DNA of 32,670 nucleotides from Caproiciproducens sp. MSJ-32 (GCF_018918055.1 NZ_JAHLPS010000053.1:1-32670), one strand, 5' to 3'. Numbered from the stretch's first letter, positions 1 to 7,717 are shown. Numbers and translations: made by a program. The notes: a model not told the origin generated them from the letters alone.

Positions 1-97
1 CGAACTTATCTGCTCCTGCATGGCATACTGGACATTCAGCTGGTGCTGCTTCTCCTTCATAAACATATCCACAAATTGTACATACAAACTTCTTCAT
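1..97 (-). CDS. Rubredoxin-type N-terminus, probably reverse rubrerythrin (partial)
   Basis: Only the first 32 codons lie inside the window; the gene runs off the left edge. The visible protein starts [15 protein letters not shown] and has two Cys-x2-Cys knuckles (Cys6/Cys9 and Cys22/Cys25), the iron ligands of a rubredoxin domain. In clostridia an N-terminal rubredoxin domain with this spacing usually belongs to reverse rubrerythrin, an NADH-dependent peroxide and oxygen scavenger in the cytoplasm, but flavin reductases and stand-alone rubredoxins can begin the same way. The start is secure: AGGAGG lies 7 nt upstream of the ATG. A good promoter lies about 95 nt further upstream. The rubredoxin domain is clear; the full-length identity is inferred. 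Confidence 0.75.
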   Translation of the reverse strand, partial: MKKFVCTICGYVYEGEAAPAECPVCHAGADKF

Positions 98-192
98 AAT
101 TTTACCTCCTATAATTTAAAAATTTTAAGTTCAATACCATTAGAATTTATTTACACTAGGAATTTTTTAAGCAATCCCTTTTCATAGTCATT

Positions 193-221
193 ATTATATA
201 ATAGTAATTATCTGTTGTAAA
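193..221 (-). promoter_or_regulatory. Promoter of the rubredoxin/rubrerythrin gene with a palindrome over the -10
   Basis: On the minus strand TTTACA (221..216) is followed after 17 nt by TATAAT (198..193). The -10 lies inside the perfect 12-bp palindrome TATTATATAATA (192-203), where a repressor could act. Peroxide-stress genes of this type are often PerR-controlled in clostridia, but the site does not match the PerR 7-1-7 box well. Confidence 0.55.
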
Positions 222-330
222 GTATTTTATAGTAAATTTTAACTTTTTTTATTTTTTATCTTTTTAATAACACCTTTCCTCTAAGTATAAAAGCTGCCAT
301 CTTATTAGAACCATTATAAAAACTTATCAC

Positions 331-386
331 AAATATAAATAAGAACCTCCCACTATAACTAATGTAGAAAGCTCTTATTTATATTT
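331..386. terminator. AT-rich inverted repeat, possible terminator
   Basis: A 14-bp perfect stem (331-344 with 373-386) encloses a 28-nt loop. The stem is nearly all A/T and no clear U-tract follows. It may be the terminator of a gene that has since decayed. Confidence 0.3.
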
Positions 387-412
387 ATATATTATTTAGC
401 TGTTGCATTTAA

Positions 413-604
413 AGCCTTAAAGATTTGGAAGAAGCTCCATGCAAAAGAGAGAAAAGGGTCAGAAAAGAAATTGATCTGCTAAAGGAAGAAAAATTTAAAA
501 TACCAGGAAAATGCAGGGACATAGAAATATGTCCAAAAGAACCTGAAATATTAAACTGTAAGGGTTCCTTAAGCCTTATTCCTTACGCTTGGGATAACTA
601 TTGA
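413..604 (+). pseudogene. Decayed coding remnant
   Basis: An open frame of 63 codons starts just after a TAA and ends at TGA 602-604, with no start codon or ribosome site at its head. The purine-rich codon use (runs of Lys, Glu and Arg) looks like genuine clostridial coding sequence, and the product ends ...SLSLIPYAWDNY. This looks like the 3' end of a gene whose 5' part has been lost. The IPY-x-W-x-N ending faintly recalls the C-termini of some glycoside hydrolases, but that is too little for a family call. Confidence 0.35.
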
Positions 605-626
605 GTTAAAATAGCATCTGCATAAT

Positions 627-668
627 AAAAGGAGTTATTAGGCAAATATAAACCTGATAACTCCTTTT
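627..668 (-). terminator. Terminator of the alarmone synthetase gene
   Basis: A 16-bp stem (627-642 with 653-668, one G-U pair) has a 10-nt loop, with A/T runs at both ends so it could act on either strand. It follows the stop codon of the minus-strand gene at 715. Confidence 0.8.
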
Positions 669-714
669 ATTTTGTATTACTTAAATTGAACATTTATTAA
701 AATCTAATTAATTT

Positions 715-1506
715 TTACTCTCTGTATTTTCTAATTTCCTTTTTTATTAAATCTAATAAATTATTAAGTTCATATACTTCCCCGTCTTCAATTAATTTAT
801 TTAAAGAAAGCTCAAATCTACTTGCTTCTGCAGTTTTTCCTAGGGAATTTAAAATTAAAATATTATCCATTATATTGGAGATTATATCTGATTTAACCTC
901 AAAGAGCTTTTGAGCATCCTTTATTTCATCTTTAATATCAAGCATCAATTTATCTAATTCAAAGGCCGCATCTGCAGCTTTTTTTAATTTTTCCCTAACA
1001 TGACTTGGAAGCTGCTTTTTATACTTATAATTTAGTGAATGCTCTATGGTAGCCCAGAAATTCATTGATAAAGTTCTTATTTGAAATTCTGCTAGTATTA
1101 CCTTTTCCCCTTCTGCCATATTAACAGGATATTTAATAATAATATGATAGCTTCTATAGCCGCTTTCCTTTACCCCTCTTACATAGTCCTTTTCATAAAG
1201 AATCTGCATATCCTTCCTACTTCTAATAATTTCTACAACTGTATCTATATCATCAACGAACTGACACATAATTCTTAGTCCAGCTATATCTTCAATTTCA
1301 TATTCTAATCTATCCATTGGAATTCCAAACTTATTTGCCTTTTCTAATAAGCTGGATATTTCCTTTACTCTCCCAGTAACAAATTCAATTGGAGAATATT
1401 CATTTTTCTTTCTAAACTCTTTTCTTATACTTCTAAGCTTAACTTTTAACTCTTCAACCGCTTGTTCATAAGGCATAAAAAAAGCCTTCCAATTTTGAAC
1501 AGTCAT
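715..1506 (-). CDS. Small alarmone synthetase (RelA/SpoT-domain GTP pyrophosphokinase)
   Basis: This is a single-domain (p)ppGpp synthetase of 263 aa that would transfer pyrophosphate from ATP to GDP or GTP in the cytoplasm. The RelA/SpoT synthetase fold is recognisable from YEIEDIAGLRIMCQFVDD (about 64-81), ESGYRSYHIIIKYP (about 114-127) and EFQIRTLSMNFWATIEHSLNYK (about 140-161). There is no HD hydrolase, TGS or ACT domain, so it is not the long bifunctional Rel. At 263 aa it is longer than Bacillus YjbM or YwaC (about 210 aa) because of a helical Lys/Glu/Leu-rich tail of some 60 residues. The start has a good ribosome site (AGAGGGTG). It is monocistronic, between its own promoter and terminator, and divergent from the chemotaxis-type gene. 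Confidence 0.9.
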   Translation of the reverse strand: MTVQNWKAFFMPYEQAVEELKVKLRSIRKEFRKKNEYSPIEFVTGRVKEISSLLEKANKFGIPMDRLEYEIEDIAGLRIMCQFVDDIDTVVEIIRSRKDMQILYEKDYVRGVKESGYRSYHIIIKYPVNMAEGEKVILAEFQIRTLSMNFWATIEHSLNYKYKKQLPSHVREKLKKAADAAFELDKLMLDIKDEIKDAQKLFEVKSDIISNIMDNILILNSLGKTAEASRFELSLNKLIEDGEVYELNNLLDLIKKEIRKYRE

Positions 1507-1540
1507 ACTTAATCACCCTCTTTAAACTTCACACCTTATA

Positions 1541-1569
1541 ATTATATCAAAAATAATAATAGCTGTAAG
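1541..1569 (-). promoter_or_regulatory. Promoter of the alarmone synthetase gene
   Basis: CTTACA (1569..1564), 17-nt spacer, TATAAT (1546..1541) on the minus strand, about 35 nt upstream of the start codon. Confidence 0.5.
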
Positions 1570-1628
1570 TAAATTTTCTATGTATAAAAACTTTTGTATA
1601 TATCATCTACATTCTTTACATAATATGT

Positions 1629-1642
1629 TATAATATATTATA
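1629..1642. promoter_or_regulatory. 14-bp perfect palindrome in a divergent intergenic region
   Basis: TATAATATATTATA is a perfect palindrome between the divergent alarmone synthetase and chemotaxis-type genes. It may be an operator or just AT-rich promoter sequence; no known regulator box is matched. Confidence 0.3.
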
Positions 1643-1774
1643 CATAAGGGATAATGTGATATAATATTCTGAGGGATAAAAATTATCTAAAATACACACA
1701 ACTAAAGATAAAATTAAATAAACCGATAATAAAAAAAAGTGGCTCAACTAGGATATATATTAGGAGGTATTAAA

Positions 1775-2761
1775 ATGGGGTTATTTTCCAAAAAAAATAA
1801 AGGGACAAATATTCAAAAGCCTATTGAATCTACAGAAGAAGTAAATCAAGAAGAATTATCTCAAATGGATTCAATTGCAGTTGATTTACAACAAGCTAAT
1901 CACTTAAAAGAAGAAATAGCAAATATAAGTGAAAACAGCTCTAACATTTCTCGTTCAGTACAAGATGTAAACGACTCATTATCTAGCCTTGCATCTTCTA
2001 CCCTTACTCAAACTGAGGAAATAGCAAATGCAAGCAGCATCTTATCAAGCTTTAGCGAAAAAATGGAACAATTAGCTTACAACGTTACCAATGTTCAAAT
2101 TACAGTATTGGATACAGATAAAGCTGCAGATGATGGTTTAAGCGCCTTCAGCGTATTAGATGAATCATTAAAAGATTTGCAAAGTGCTTTTAAAATGGTT
2201 AGCAATACAGTTAATAATCTTGTTTCTAAAATAGAATCAGTTAATATAATTACAGACTCTATAAGCCAAATTGCCAGCCAAACAAACTTACTTTCATTAA
2301 ATGCTGCAATTGAAGCTGCAAGGGCTGGTGAAGCTGGTAAAGGTTTCTCTGTTGTTGCTGGTGAAGTTAGAAAGCTTGCTGAAAATTCAAAGCAGTCAGT
2401 TCAAAGCATAACTAAAATATTGGATGATATTAAGGCTGATATTTTAGAAACTTCAAAAGCTATGGAAGCTGGAAGCGTAGCTATTGACAATCAACAAGAT
2501 ACTTTAGCTAATACAAAAAATAGCTTTAACAATATAAAAACTTCTATCAGCGATGCAGTTCAAGAAATAGATACTGCTATTGTTAACTTAACTGAAGCAG
2601 CTTCTCAAAAGGATCAAGTTTTATCAATTGTTCATAATGTAAGCAGCATTTCACAAGAACACTCAGCATTATGCCAAGAAATTGCTGCAAATATGGATTT
2701 ACAAGCAACAAGCCTTGAAAACTTAAATAAATCTATTTCAGCATTAAATAATCAACTTTAA
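1775..2761 (+). CDS. Soluble methyl-accepting chemotaxis-type signalling protein
   Basis: This 328-aa protein consists of long coiled-coil helices with the MCP signalling hairpin. The conserved tip is visible in two adjoining pieces, [20 protein letters not shown] and [20 protein letters not shown], followed by RKLAENSK, the part that contacts CheA and CheW. It has no signal peptide, no transmembrane segment and no recognisable sensor domain; the N-terminus is a short polar stretch ([10 protein letters not shown]). It should act in the cytoplasm as an accessory receptor. The ATG at 1775 is preferred over an in-frame GTG at 1739 because AGGAGG stands 7 nt before it. No chemotaxis gene is adjacent. 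A hairpin terminator follows. Confidence 0.9.
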   Translation: MGLFSKKNKGTNIQKPIESTEEVNQEELSQMDSIAVDLQQANHLKEEIANISENSSNISRSVQDVNDSLSSLASSTLTQTEEIANASSILSSFSEKMEQLAYNVTNVQITVLDTDKAADDGLSAFSVLDESLKDLQSAFKMVSNTVNNLVSKIESVNIITDSISQIASQTNLLSLNAAIEAARAGEAGKGFSVVAGEVRKLAENSKQSVQSITKILDDIKADILETSKAMEAGSVAIDNQQDTLANTKNSFNNIKTSISDAVQEIDTAIVNLTEAASQKDQVLSIVHNVSSISQEHSALCQEIAANMDLQATSLENLNKSISALNNQL

Positions 2762-2872
2762 TTCAAGATTATTACATAGCACAAAGTTGTTTTTTAATTA
2801 AAATATAACTTAAAAGGATCAAATTAATATACTAGTATATTTTTAAAATGTCAATTTAAATTATCCGTTACT

Positions 2873-2907
2873 AAAAAAAAGAAGATTGCAACCAGTCTTC
2901 TTTTTTT
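2873..2907. terminator. Bidirectional terminator between convergent genes
   Basis: A 12-bp stem (AAAAAAAGAAGA with TCTTCTTTTTTT) with a 10-nt loop. It serves the plus-strand chemotaxis-type gene and the minus-strand Crp/Fnr gene. Confidence 0.85.
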
Positions 2908-2934
2908 AGTATACAAAATATTTTTATTGTATTT

Positions 2935-3591
2935 TCAGCTGTGAATTAATTTTTTTACTTTTATCTTCCCTCTACCTAGTTCCAGCAGTTCCCTTCTCTC
3001 TAACTCTTTAAGTTTTCTGCTGACTACTTCCCTAGAGGATCCTATATCAGCTGCTATCCTTTCATGAGTTGCATATATTATCCTGCTGCCATTATTTTTA
3101 GCAATATTTTCTTTAAAATAATTAATCAATCTATTCTCAATACTATCAAAGGTTACCTTTTCTAAACCACTTACGACATTTTCGAATTTGTTATATAAAT
3201 TTCTGAAAATATATTTTAGAAAATGAACATTATTTAATATATACATTTTAAAGAAAGGCATGGGAACAAGAGCAATTAATGCATTTTCTTCTACTTCTAT
3301 AAAAGAATCACTTTCAGAATTAGTTAATGCACATAAGACAGTATTAAAACAATTATCACCTCTTCTTAATCTATATAAGGTGATTTCTTTTCCATCATCA
3401 CCTATTTTATAGACTCTTATTTGACCAGATAATATAAGCGAAAAACCTATACAGCTTTGCTTTTCGTTAAAAATTCTGCTTCCAATTTCATAATTTCTTA
3501 CCACAAGTACATTAAACATTTCATCTAAAACTTGCTCATCTAAATTTTTTAAAAAGGGATAATATCTAAGTACCTTATTTCTAATATTCAT
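2935..3591 (-). CDS. Crp/Fnr-family transcriptional regulator
   Basis: This 218-aa protein has the two-domain Crp/Fnr layout. The N-terminal cyclic-nucleotide-binding-like beta barrel spans about 15-125 (IGSRIFNEKQSCIGFSLILS, then GKEITLYRLRRGD). A dimer helix follows, then a C-terminal winged helix at about 150-215 with recognition-helix sequence IAADIGSSREVVSRKLKELE. The Cys residues present (Cys47, 100, 106) are not in an Fnr [4Fe-4S] arrangement, so the effector is unknown; clostridial relatives often answer redox or nitrosative signals. The ribosome site (GAGGT) supports this ATG. It lies downstream of a glutaredoxin-like gene on the same strand with a hairpin between them, so it may be a separate unit. 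Confidence 0.88.
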   Translation of the reverse strand: MNIRNKVLRYYPFLKNLDEQVLDEMFNVLVVRNYEIGSRIFNEKQSCIGFSLILSGQIRVYKIGDDGKEITLYRLRRGDNCFNTVLCALTNSESDSFIEVEENALIALVPMPFFKMYILNNVHFLKYIFRNLYNKFENVVSGLEKVTFDSIENRLINYFKENIAKNNGSRIIYATHERIAADIGSSREVVSRKLKELERRELLELGRGKIKVKKLIHS

Positions 3592-3658
3592 AAATTACCT
3601 CATACAAATTCTTAATACTTCATTATATAATATTATAGCTCTAATTCTACTTTTAATA

Positions 3659-3701
3659 AAAGAAAAGAACTGTCTTAAATTAAAAGGCAGTTCCTTTCTT
3701 T
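3659..3701 (-). terminator. Terminator of the glutaredoxin-like gene
   Basis: A 16-bp stem (3659-3674 with 3686-3701) with one mispair and wobble pairs, an 11-nt loop and an A/T run. It lies 20 nt past the stop codon of the glutaredoxin-like gene. Confidence 0.8.
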
Positions 3702-3720
3702 AAAACGCATATATAAATTA

Positions 3721-3954
3721 TTATAAACCTAATATGCCATCTATTCTTTTCTTATCAAATCCAACAACTATTTTTCCGTTGATATCTAATACCGGAACTC
3801 CCATTTGACCGCTCTTTTGCACCATTTCTCTAGCTGCATCTTGATCTAAAGCAACATTTATCTCTTCAAAACTTATTCCATTACTCTTTAAATAATTTTT
3901 TGCCTTAACGCACCATGGACAAGTTGATGTTGTATAAACTTTTATATTATTCAT
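3721..3954 (-). CDS. Glutaredoxin-like thiol oxidoreductase (NrdH/YruB type)
   Basis: A small cytoplasmic thioredoxin-fold protein of 77 aa. The redox-active Cys12-Pro-Trp-Cys15 sits after the first strand (KVYTTSTCPWC), the cis-proline loop is GVPVLDI, and the end GFDKKRIDGIL matches the glutaredoxin-like C-terminal helix. Such proteins reduce disulfides using thioredoxin reductase or an equivalent flavoenzyme. The ATG at 3954 is preferred: an in-frame TTG at 3969 would put the GGGGGT ribosome site inside the gene, while that site is 7 nt from the ATG. The gene is flanked by terminators on both sides, so it is probably transcribed alone. Confidence 0.9.
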   Translation of the reverse strand: MNNIKVYTTSTCPWCVKAKNYLKSNGISFEEINVALDQDAAREMVQKSGQMGVPVLDINGKIVVGFDKKRIDGILGL

Positions 3955-4064
3955 AATTATTACCCCCAATTAATTCTATTATCATACAATAATTATATTA
4001 TATTTTTCCAGTATAAACTGTAACAAAGTCACATAAAAAACTTTTATCATACTCCTTAAAATAT

Positions 4065-4117
4065 AAAAAAGAAGCTATTCCAAAACAATTTAGAAATATT
4101 TTGGAATAACTTCTTTT
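4065..4117 (-). terminator. Terminator of the feoAB operon
   Basis: A stem of about 20 bp with one mismatch (GAAG-C-TATTCC on the left, GGAATA-A-CTTC on the right) flanked by A and T runs. It ends the minus-strand feoAB transcript. Confidence 0.85.
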
Positions 4118-4218
4118 TTTGTAATCAAAAATATTAATTTATATACTCGAACCTAAGTTTAATTATTTTCTTAGCTTTTGTCAACAAGATAAGATAAATT
4201 TCTATTTATGATTACATT

Positions 4219-6099
4219 TTATTTGCTTACATGGGCAGTCTGCCCAACTTCTTCTTTATTAAAATACTTAATCAATCCAAAGATTCCTGCTGCAACTACT
4301 AGTGAAATTATTAAGAATTGAACTATATCAGCCCCTGTTGCTGCTCCTGTAATTAAAGTTGCGGCAAATTTAAATAAATATGAGCAGACCCAAGCTAAAG
4401 CAAATTGATAGCTGACTGACAGCCACATCATTTTATTTCCGTATTCTTTTCTCATAACTCCAATAACTGCAAAGCAAGGTGTATATAATGATACAAATAT
4501 TAAGAAAGCATATGCTGTTATTGTGCTAAATACTGTTGGTAATACTACAGCTAGATCCCCATAAACTATTTCCATAGTTCCTATAATAACTTCTTTAGCT
4601 GCTAAACCGGAAAGTATTGATACTCCTGCCTGCCATGTGCCAAAGCCTAATGGAGCAAAAATTGGAGCAACTATTCCTCCTAAGGCTGCAAGGAAGCTTG
4701 AATCTATTTCTGTTGTAAATCCATTCATATTGAAGTAAGTTAAAAACCAAACTAATATAGAAATTCCAAAGATTAATGTTCCCGCTCTAACAATAAAGCC
4801 CTTTGACTTTTCCCAAGCGTTTAATATTAAGGTTCTAAAGCTTGGAAGCTTATATTCAGGCAATTCTAATATAAAAGGTTCTTCATCCTTTTTAAATAGG
4901 GTATTTTTAAATAAGAAGCCAATTAATATTGCAACTATAATTCCAAGTAAATATAAGAACATAACTACTAAATCTTGTTTTTCTTCAAAAAAGATTGATG
5001 CAAATAAGGCGTATACTGGCAGTCTTGCTCCACAGGAAGCAAGTGGGGCAATTAGTGCCGTCATCTTTCTATCTTTTTCACTTTCTAATGTTCTTGTTGC
5101 CATTATTGCTGGAGCTGAACATCCAAATCCCATAATAAGCGGAATAAATGCCTTTCCTGATAAGCCAATCTTTCTCATTATTCTATCCATTAAAAAGGCT
5201 ACTCTTGACATATATCCACTATCTTCTAGGAAACATACTCCTAGGAATAAAGCAAATACTATTGGGAAGAATACTATAACTCCACCAACTCCTGCAACGA
5301 TACCATCTAAAATTAATGATTGGAACCATTCTGAAGAATTTTCTAAAAAGCCTCCAATATAAGGGGTTAATGTATCTGCCACAAAAGCATCTAACATATC
5401 TGCTAAAGGTTGTCCAAACCAATTAAAGGTAAATTTAAATATGAGCCATAAAGAAAATAGGAAAATAGGGTAAGCTAATATAGGATTTAATACTAGCTTA
5501 TCTATCTTTCTTGCTGTGCTTTCAGCCTTTCCTGAATTCTTTAAACTATTTTTTATTACCTTATTTAGATAGCTGTAAGTTTCATTTTCTGAGTTAAATT
5601 TTAAATTATAATTTACAAGGCTTCCTTTAAGCTTAATTACTGTCTCTTCTATTTTATCTAAACCCTTTTTTGTTTTTGCTGATATTGGAAGAACAGTAAC
5701 TCCTAATTCCCTTCCAAGTTTCTCACAATCAATGTCTAAGCCTCTCTTTTTAGCTATATCCATCATATTAAGTAATATAATTATGGGCTTATTGAATTCC
5801 ATTAATTGAGTTGTTAAATATAAATTTCTTTCTAGGTTTGTTGCGTCAACAACATTTAATATAACATCCACATCATCTTGTTCTAAAAATTCTCTTGATA
5901 TCTTTTCTTCGTTAGAGAAGGTATCCATAGCATAGATACCAGGTAAATCTACTATTTTAATATCTTTATTTATAAATCCATACTTCTTATCTATTGTTAC
6001 CCCTGGCCAGTTTCCTACATATTGCTTTGAACCAGTTAGGGCATTAAATACAGTTGTCTTCCCTGTATTAGGATTACCTATTAATGCTGCATTTATCAT
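4219..6099 (-). CDS. feoB: Ferrous iron transporter FeoB
   Basis: FeoB is the membrane transporter for Fe(II), with a cytoplasmic G domain fused to a polytopic pore. In this 626-aa protein the G domain shows G1 GNPNTGKT (8-15), a G2/switch region around GNWPGVT (29-35), G3 DLPG (51-54), G4 NMMD (111-114) and G5 ISAK (about 141). The C-terminal part has hydrophobic Gate-type segments with the conserved GFGCSAPAI Cys motif and GTWQAGVSILSGLAAKEVI. It is shorter than E. coli FeoB (773 aa) but normal for clostridia. It follows feoA by 11 nt in the same operon, under the palindrome-bearing promoter at 6381-6408. Confidence 0.96.
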   Translation of the reverse strand: MINAALIGNPNTGKTTVFNALTGSKQYVGNWPGVTIDKKYGFINKDIKIVDLPGIYAMDTFSNEEKISREFLEQDDVDVILNVVDATNLERNLYLTTQLMEFNKPIIILLNMMDIAKKRGLDIDCEKLGRELGVTVLPISAKTKKGLDKIEETVIKLKGSLVNYNLKFNSENETYSYLNKVIKNSLKNSGKAESTARKIDKLVLNPILAYPIFLFSLWLIFKFTFNWFGQPLADMLDAFVADTLTPYIGGFLENSSEWFQSLILDGIVAGVGGVIVFFPIVFALFLGVCFLEDSGYMSRVAFLMDRIMRKIGLSGKAFIPLIMGFGCSAPAIMATRTLESEKDRKMTALIAPLASCGARLPVYALFASIFFEEKQDLVVMFLYLLGIIVAILIGFLFKNTLFKKDEEPFILELPEYKLPSFRTLILNAWEKSKGFIVRAGTLIFGISILVWFLTYFNMNGFTTEIDSSFLAALGGIVAPIFAPLGFGTWQAGVSILSGLAAKEVIIGTMEIVYGDLAVVLPTVFSTITAYAFLIFVSLYTPCFAVIGVMRKEYGNKMMWLSVSYQFALAWVCSYLFKFAATLITGAATGADIVQFLIISLVVAAGIFGLIKYFNKEEVGQTAHVSK

Positions 6100-6110
6100 A
6101 TTTCCACCCC

Positions 6111-6332
6111 TTATTCATTTAAATATATATTCTTAGCATCTTTTTTTCTTATAGCTAAATCAAAGCCTCTAAAGGAAACTAAAATGGGATCTCCTAAAGG
6201 TGCAACCATCTTAACTTCAAGCTCTGTTCCATTAACACAGCCTAAAGCTAATAATCTCTTTGCTAATTTCTTATCTCCAAGAACTTCTTTTACTGTTCCC
6301 TTCTCTCCGACCTTTAAATTATAAACTGTCAT
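6111..6332 (-). CDS. feoA: Ferrous iron transport accessory protein FeoA
   Basis: FeoA is a small cytoplasmic SH3-like protein needed for FeoB activity. This 73-aa product reads MTVYNLKVGEKGTVKEV, then a Gly-rich turn, and ends with the typical FeoA strand GDPILVSFRGFDLAIRKKDA. The start at 6332 is preferred to an upstream ATG at 6362, because AAGGGGGAG lies just before it and the extra ten residues have no place in the family. It is the first gene of feoAB, and its 5' leader is about 40 nt. Confidence 0.94.
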   Translation of the reverse strand: MTVYNLKVGEKGTVKEVLGDKKLAKRLLALGCVNGTELEVKMVAPLGDPILVSFRGFDLAIRKKDAKNIYLNE

Positions 6333-6380
6333 TATAACTCCCCCTTGCACAAATTTCCACATCTATATCATCTATATATA

Positions 6381-6408
6381 ATTATATTCAATTGATATTG
6401 AATGTCAA
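6381..6408 (-). promoter_or_regulatory. feoAB promoter with an inverted-repeat operator in the spacer
   Basis: The minus strand carries the consensus pair TTGACA (6408..6403) and TATAAT (6386..6381) with a 16-nt spacer. The spacer is filled by the inverted repeat ATTCAAT-4nt-ATTGAAT (6386-6403). Its place between -35 and -10 fits an iron-responsive repressor of the Fur or DtxR type, although it does not spell the textbook Fur box. Confidence 0.75.
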
Positions 6409-6550
6409 TAGCGACACATATTTTTTGACACATTTTTATCAAACTTTTCTCTAACAAGCACTAATTGATTTTGAAATTCATTTTCTTCTTGTTAATATAC
6501 TATTCAACTTTTCCATAAAAGAAAGCAAAAAATTATATAAATTTTATGTA

Positions 6551-6590
6551 AAATAAAAAAAGATTCGACTTTATCAATAAGCCAAATCTT
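6551..6590 (-). terminator. Terminator downstream of the metallophosphoesterase gene and its repeat array
   Basis: On the minus strand a 12-bp stem (6590..6579 with 6571..6560, two G-U pairs) is followed by UUUUUUUAUUUU. The G-U pairs form only in the minus-strand RNA, which fixes the direction. Confidence 0.75.
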
Positions 6591-6601
6591 AAACCAATTT
6601 C

Positions 6602-6748
6602 AACTCCACACTCCTAACTCCACACTCCAAACTCCTAACTCCACACTCCAAACTCCACACTCCAAACTCCACACTAAGTTAAACTCCAAACTCCACACTC
6701 CAAACTCCACACTACACGCTCCACACTCCAAACTCCTAACTCCACACT
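6602..6748. repeat. 7-bp tandem repeat array 1 (WMACTCC)
   Basis: About 19 tandem heptamers drawn from ACACTCC, AAACTCC and TAACTCC, with a 10-nt interruption at 6671-6680 and a degenerate unit near 6709-6722. The array starts 13 nt after the stop codon of the metallophosphoesterase gene and ends before that gene's terminator, so it should be transcribed in the 3' UTR as (GGAGTKW)n, with GGAG every 7 nt. Confidence 0.9.
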
Positions 6749-6761
6749 AAATTCACACTGT

Positions 6762-7448
6762 TTAAAGTATTTTTCTAGGATTAAAATCTAAGTAATCACA
6801 GGCAGTCATTATATATTCTATCCCATCAAATTCTCCATCTAGCACATTTGACAAAGCTGGACCATGAATATGACCATATATAACTTTTTCAACCTTATAT
6901 TCCTTAAATAAATCTGTAAAAACAGAAGCTTCCTTCTTTTCATTAACTGGTGGATAATGTATCATAACTATTATCTTTTCATATCCGCTCTTTACTGCTG
7001 CATCTAAGGATAGCCTTAATCTTATTAATTCCCTATTTAATATTTTTTGATCCTTTTGAGTAAATTTATCAGAACTATTTAAAATCCATCCCCTGGAACC
7101 ACAAATTGCATAATCTTCGTAGGTATAGAAGTTATTTTGTAAGAACTTTGTTTTTTCATACATATTATTTAATTTGGTAATTCCAGTCCACCAATAATCA
7201 TGATTTCCCTTAGATACAATCTTTCTTCCTGGTAAGACATCTATCCAATCTAGGTCTTCCTTACTTTCCTTTGAATTCATAGACCAAGATACATCTCCTG
7301 CGATAAGAACTGTATCCTCTTCCTTAACTTTTTTAAGCCAGTTATTTTTAATCTTTTCATCATGCTTAAACCACTTTTTCCCAAATATATCCATTGGTTT
7401 ATCTGTTGTGAAAGCAAGATGAAGGTCTGAAATAGCATATAATGCCAT
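6762..7448 (-). CDS. Calcineurin-like metallophosphoesterase
   Basis: This 228-aa cytoplasmic phosphoesterase carries all the metal-binding motifs of the calcineurin-like superfamily: DLHL (Asp8, His10), GDVSW (about 51-55), GNHDYWW (about 81-87), HYPP (about 164-167) and GHIHG (about 192-196). Its substrate cannot be read from sequence. The start codon overlaps the stop of the upstream FlhB-like gene by one base (TAATG), so translation is probably coupled. The 3' UTR holds a long heptamer repeat array before the terminator. Confidence 0.92.
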   Translation of the reverse strand: MALYAISDLHLAFTTDKPMDIFGKKWFKHDEKIKNNWLKKVKEEDTVLIAGDVSWSMNSKESKEDLDWIDVLPGRKIVSKGNHDYWWTGITKLNNMYEKTKFLQNNFYTYEDYAICGSRGWILNSSDKFTQKDQKILNRELIRLRLSLDAAVKSGYEKIIVMIHYPPVNEKKEASVFTDLFKEYKVEKVIYGHIHGPALSNVLDGEFDGIEYIMTACDYLDFNPRKIL

Positions 7449-7717
7449 TAGCTTTCACCGCCTATCTTTCTGTCTAAATCTACTACATAGGCTATTATAT
7501 GTGCTACTGCTTCGTAAAGATCTGGAGGAATGTATTCTCCCACATCAACATTGCTTAATAAATCAGACAATTCTTTATTATAAACTATTGGAACATTATT
7601 TTCCTCTGCCTTTTCAATTATCTTATCAGCAATATGCCCCATCCCGCTTGCAGTAACTATCGGAGCTATTGAATTTTCTTCATATTTTAAAGCAGCTGCT
7701 TTTTTTATTTCTTTCAT
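7448..7717 (-). CDS. Stand-alone FlhB/YscU C-terminal-domain-like protein (YlqH type)
   Basis: This 89-aa protein matches the cytoplasmic domain of the type III export switch protein FlhB: AAALKYEENSIAPIVTASG, then the helix IADKIIEKAEENNVPIVYN, and the end LLSNVDVGEYIPPDLYEAVA. It has no membrane domain. The autocleavage motif NPTH of true FlhB is replaced by SIAPIV, so it should not self-cleave. B. subtilis YlqH is the same kind of free-standing domain and lies next to YlqG, as here. Its role is unknown; it may assist or modulate flagellar export. The ribosome site GGGGGA fits the ATG. Confidence 0.85.
   Translation of the reverse strand: MKEIKKAAALKYEENSIAPIVTASGMGHIADKIIEKAEENNVPIVYNKELSDLLSNVDVGEYIPPDLYEAVAHIIAYVVDLDRKIGGES

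Larger units (their letters stand above)
98..714. other. 617-nt region without an intact gene
   Basis: This stretch holds the promoter and leader of the rubredoxin-type gene, an AT-rich inverted repeat (331-386), a decayed plus-strand coding fragment (413-604) and a strong terminator hairpin (627-668). No other open frame or RNA gene is visible. Confidence 0.6.
6333..6761. other. 429-nt intergenic region between feoA and the metallophosphoesterase gene
   Basis: From left to right it contains the feoAB leader and promoter/operator (6381-6408), about 140 nt of featureless AT-rich sequence, a minus-strand terminator (6551-6590) and the 7-bp repeat array (6602-6748). No open frame is convincing. 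Confidence 0.7.

Noticed and set aside
394..480. Minus-strand frame ending ...FQIFKALNATAK before the inverted repeat at 331-386
   Set aside because: It is closed upstream by a TAG after only 27 codons with no start, and the opposite strand has the better coding composition.
5219..5422. 67-codon frame inside feoB
   Set aside because: Shadow frame, Arg/Tyr/Cys-rich and unlike local proteins; feoB is intact across it.
6602..6748. CRISPR array
   Set aside because: Units are 7 bp with no unique spacers and no cas genes; it is a simple tandem repeat.
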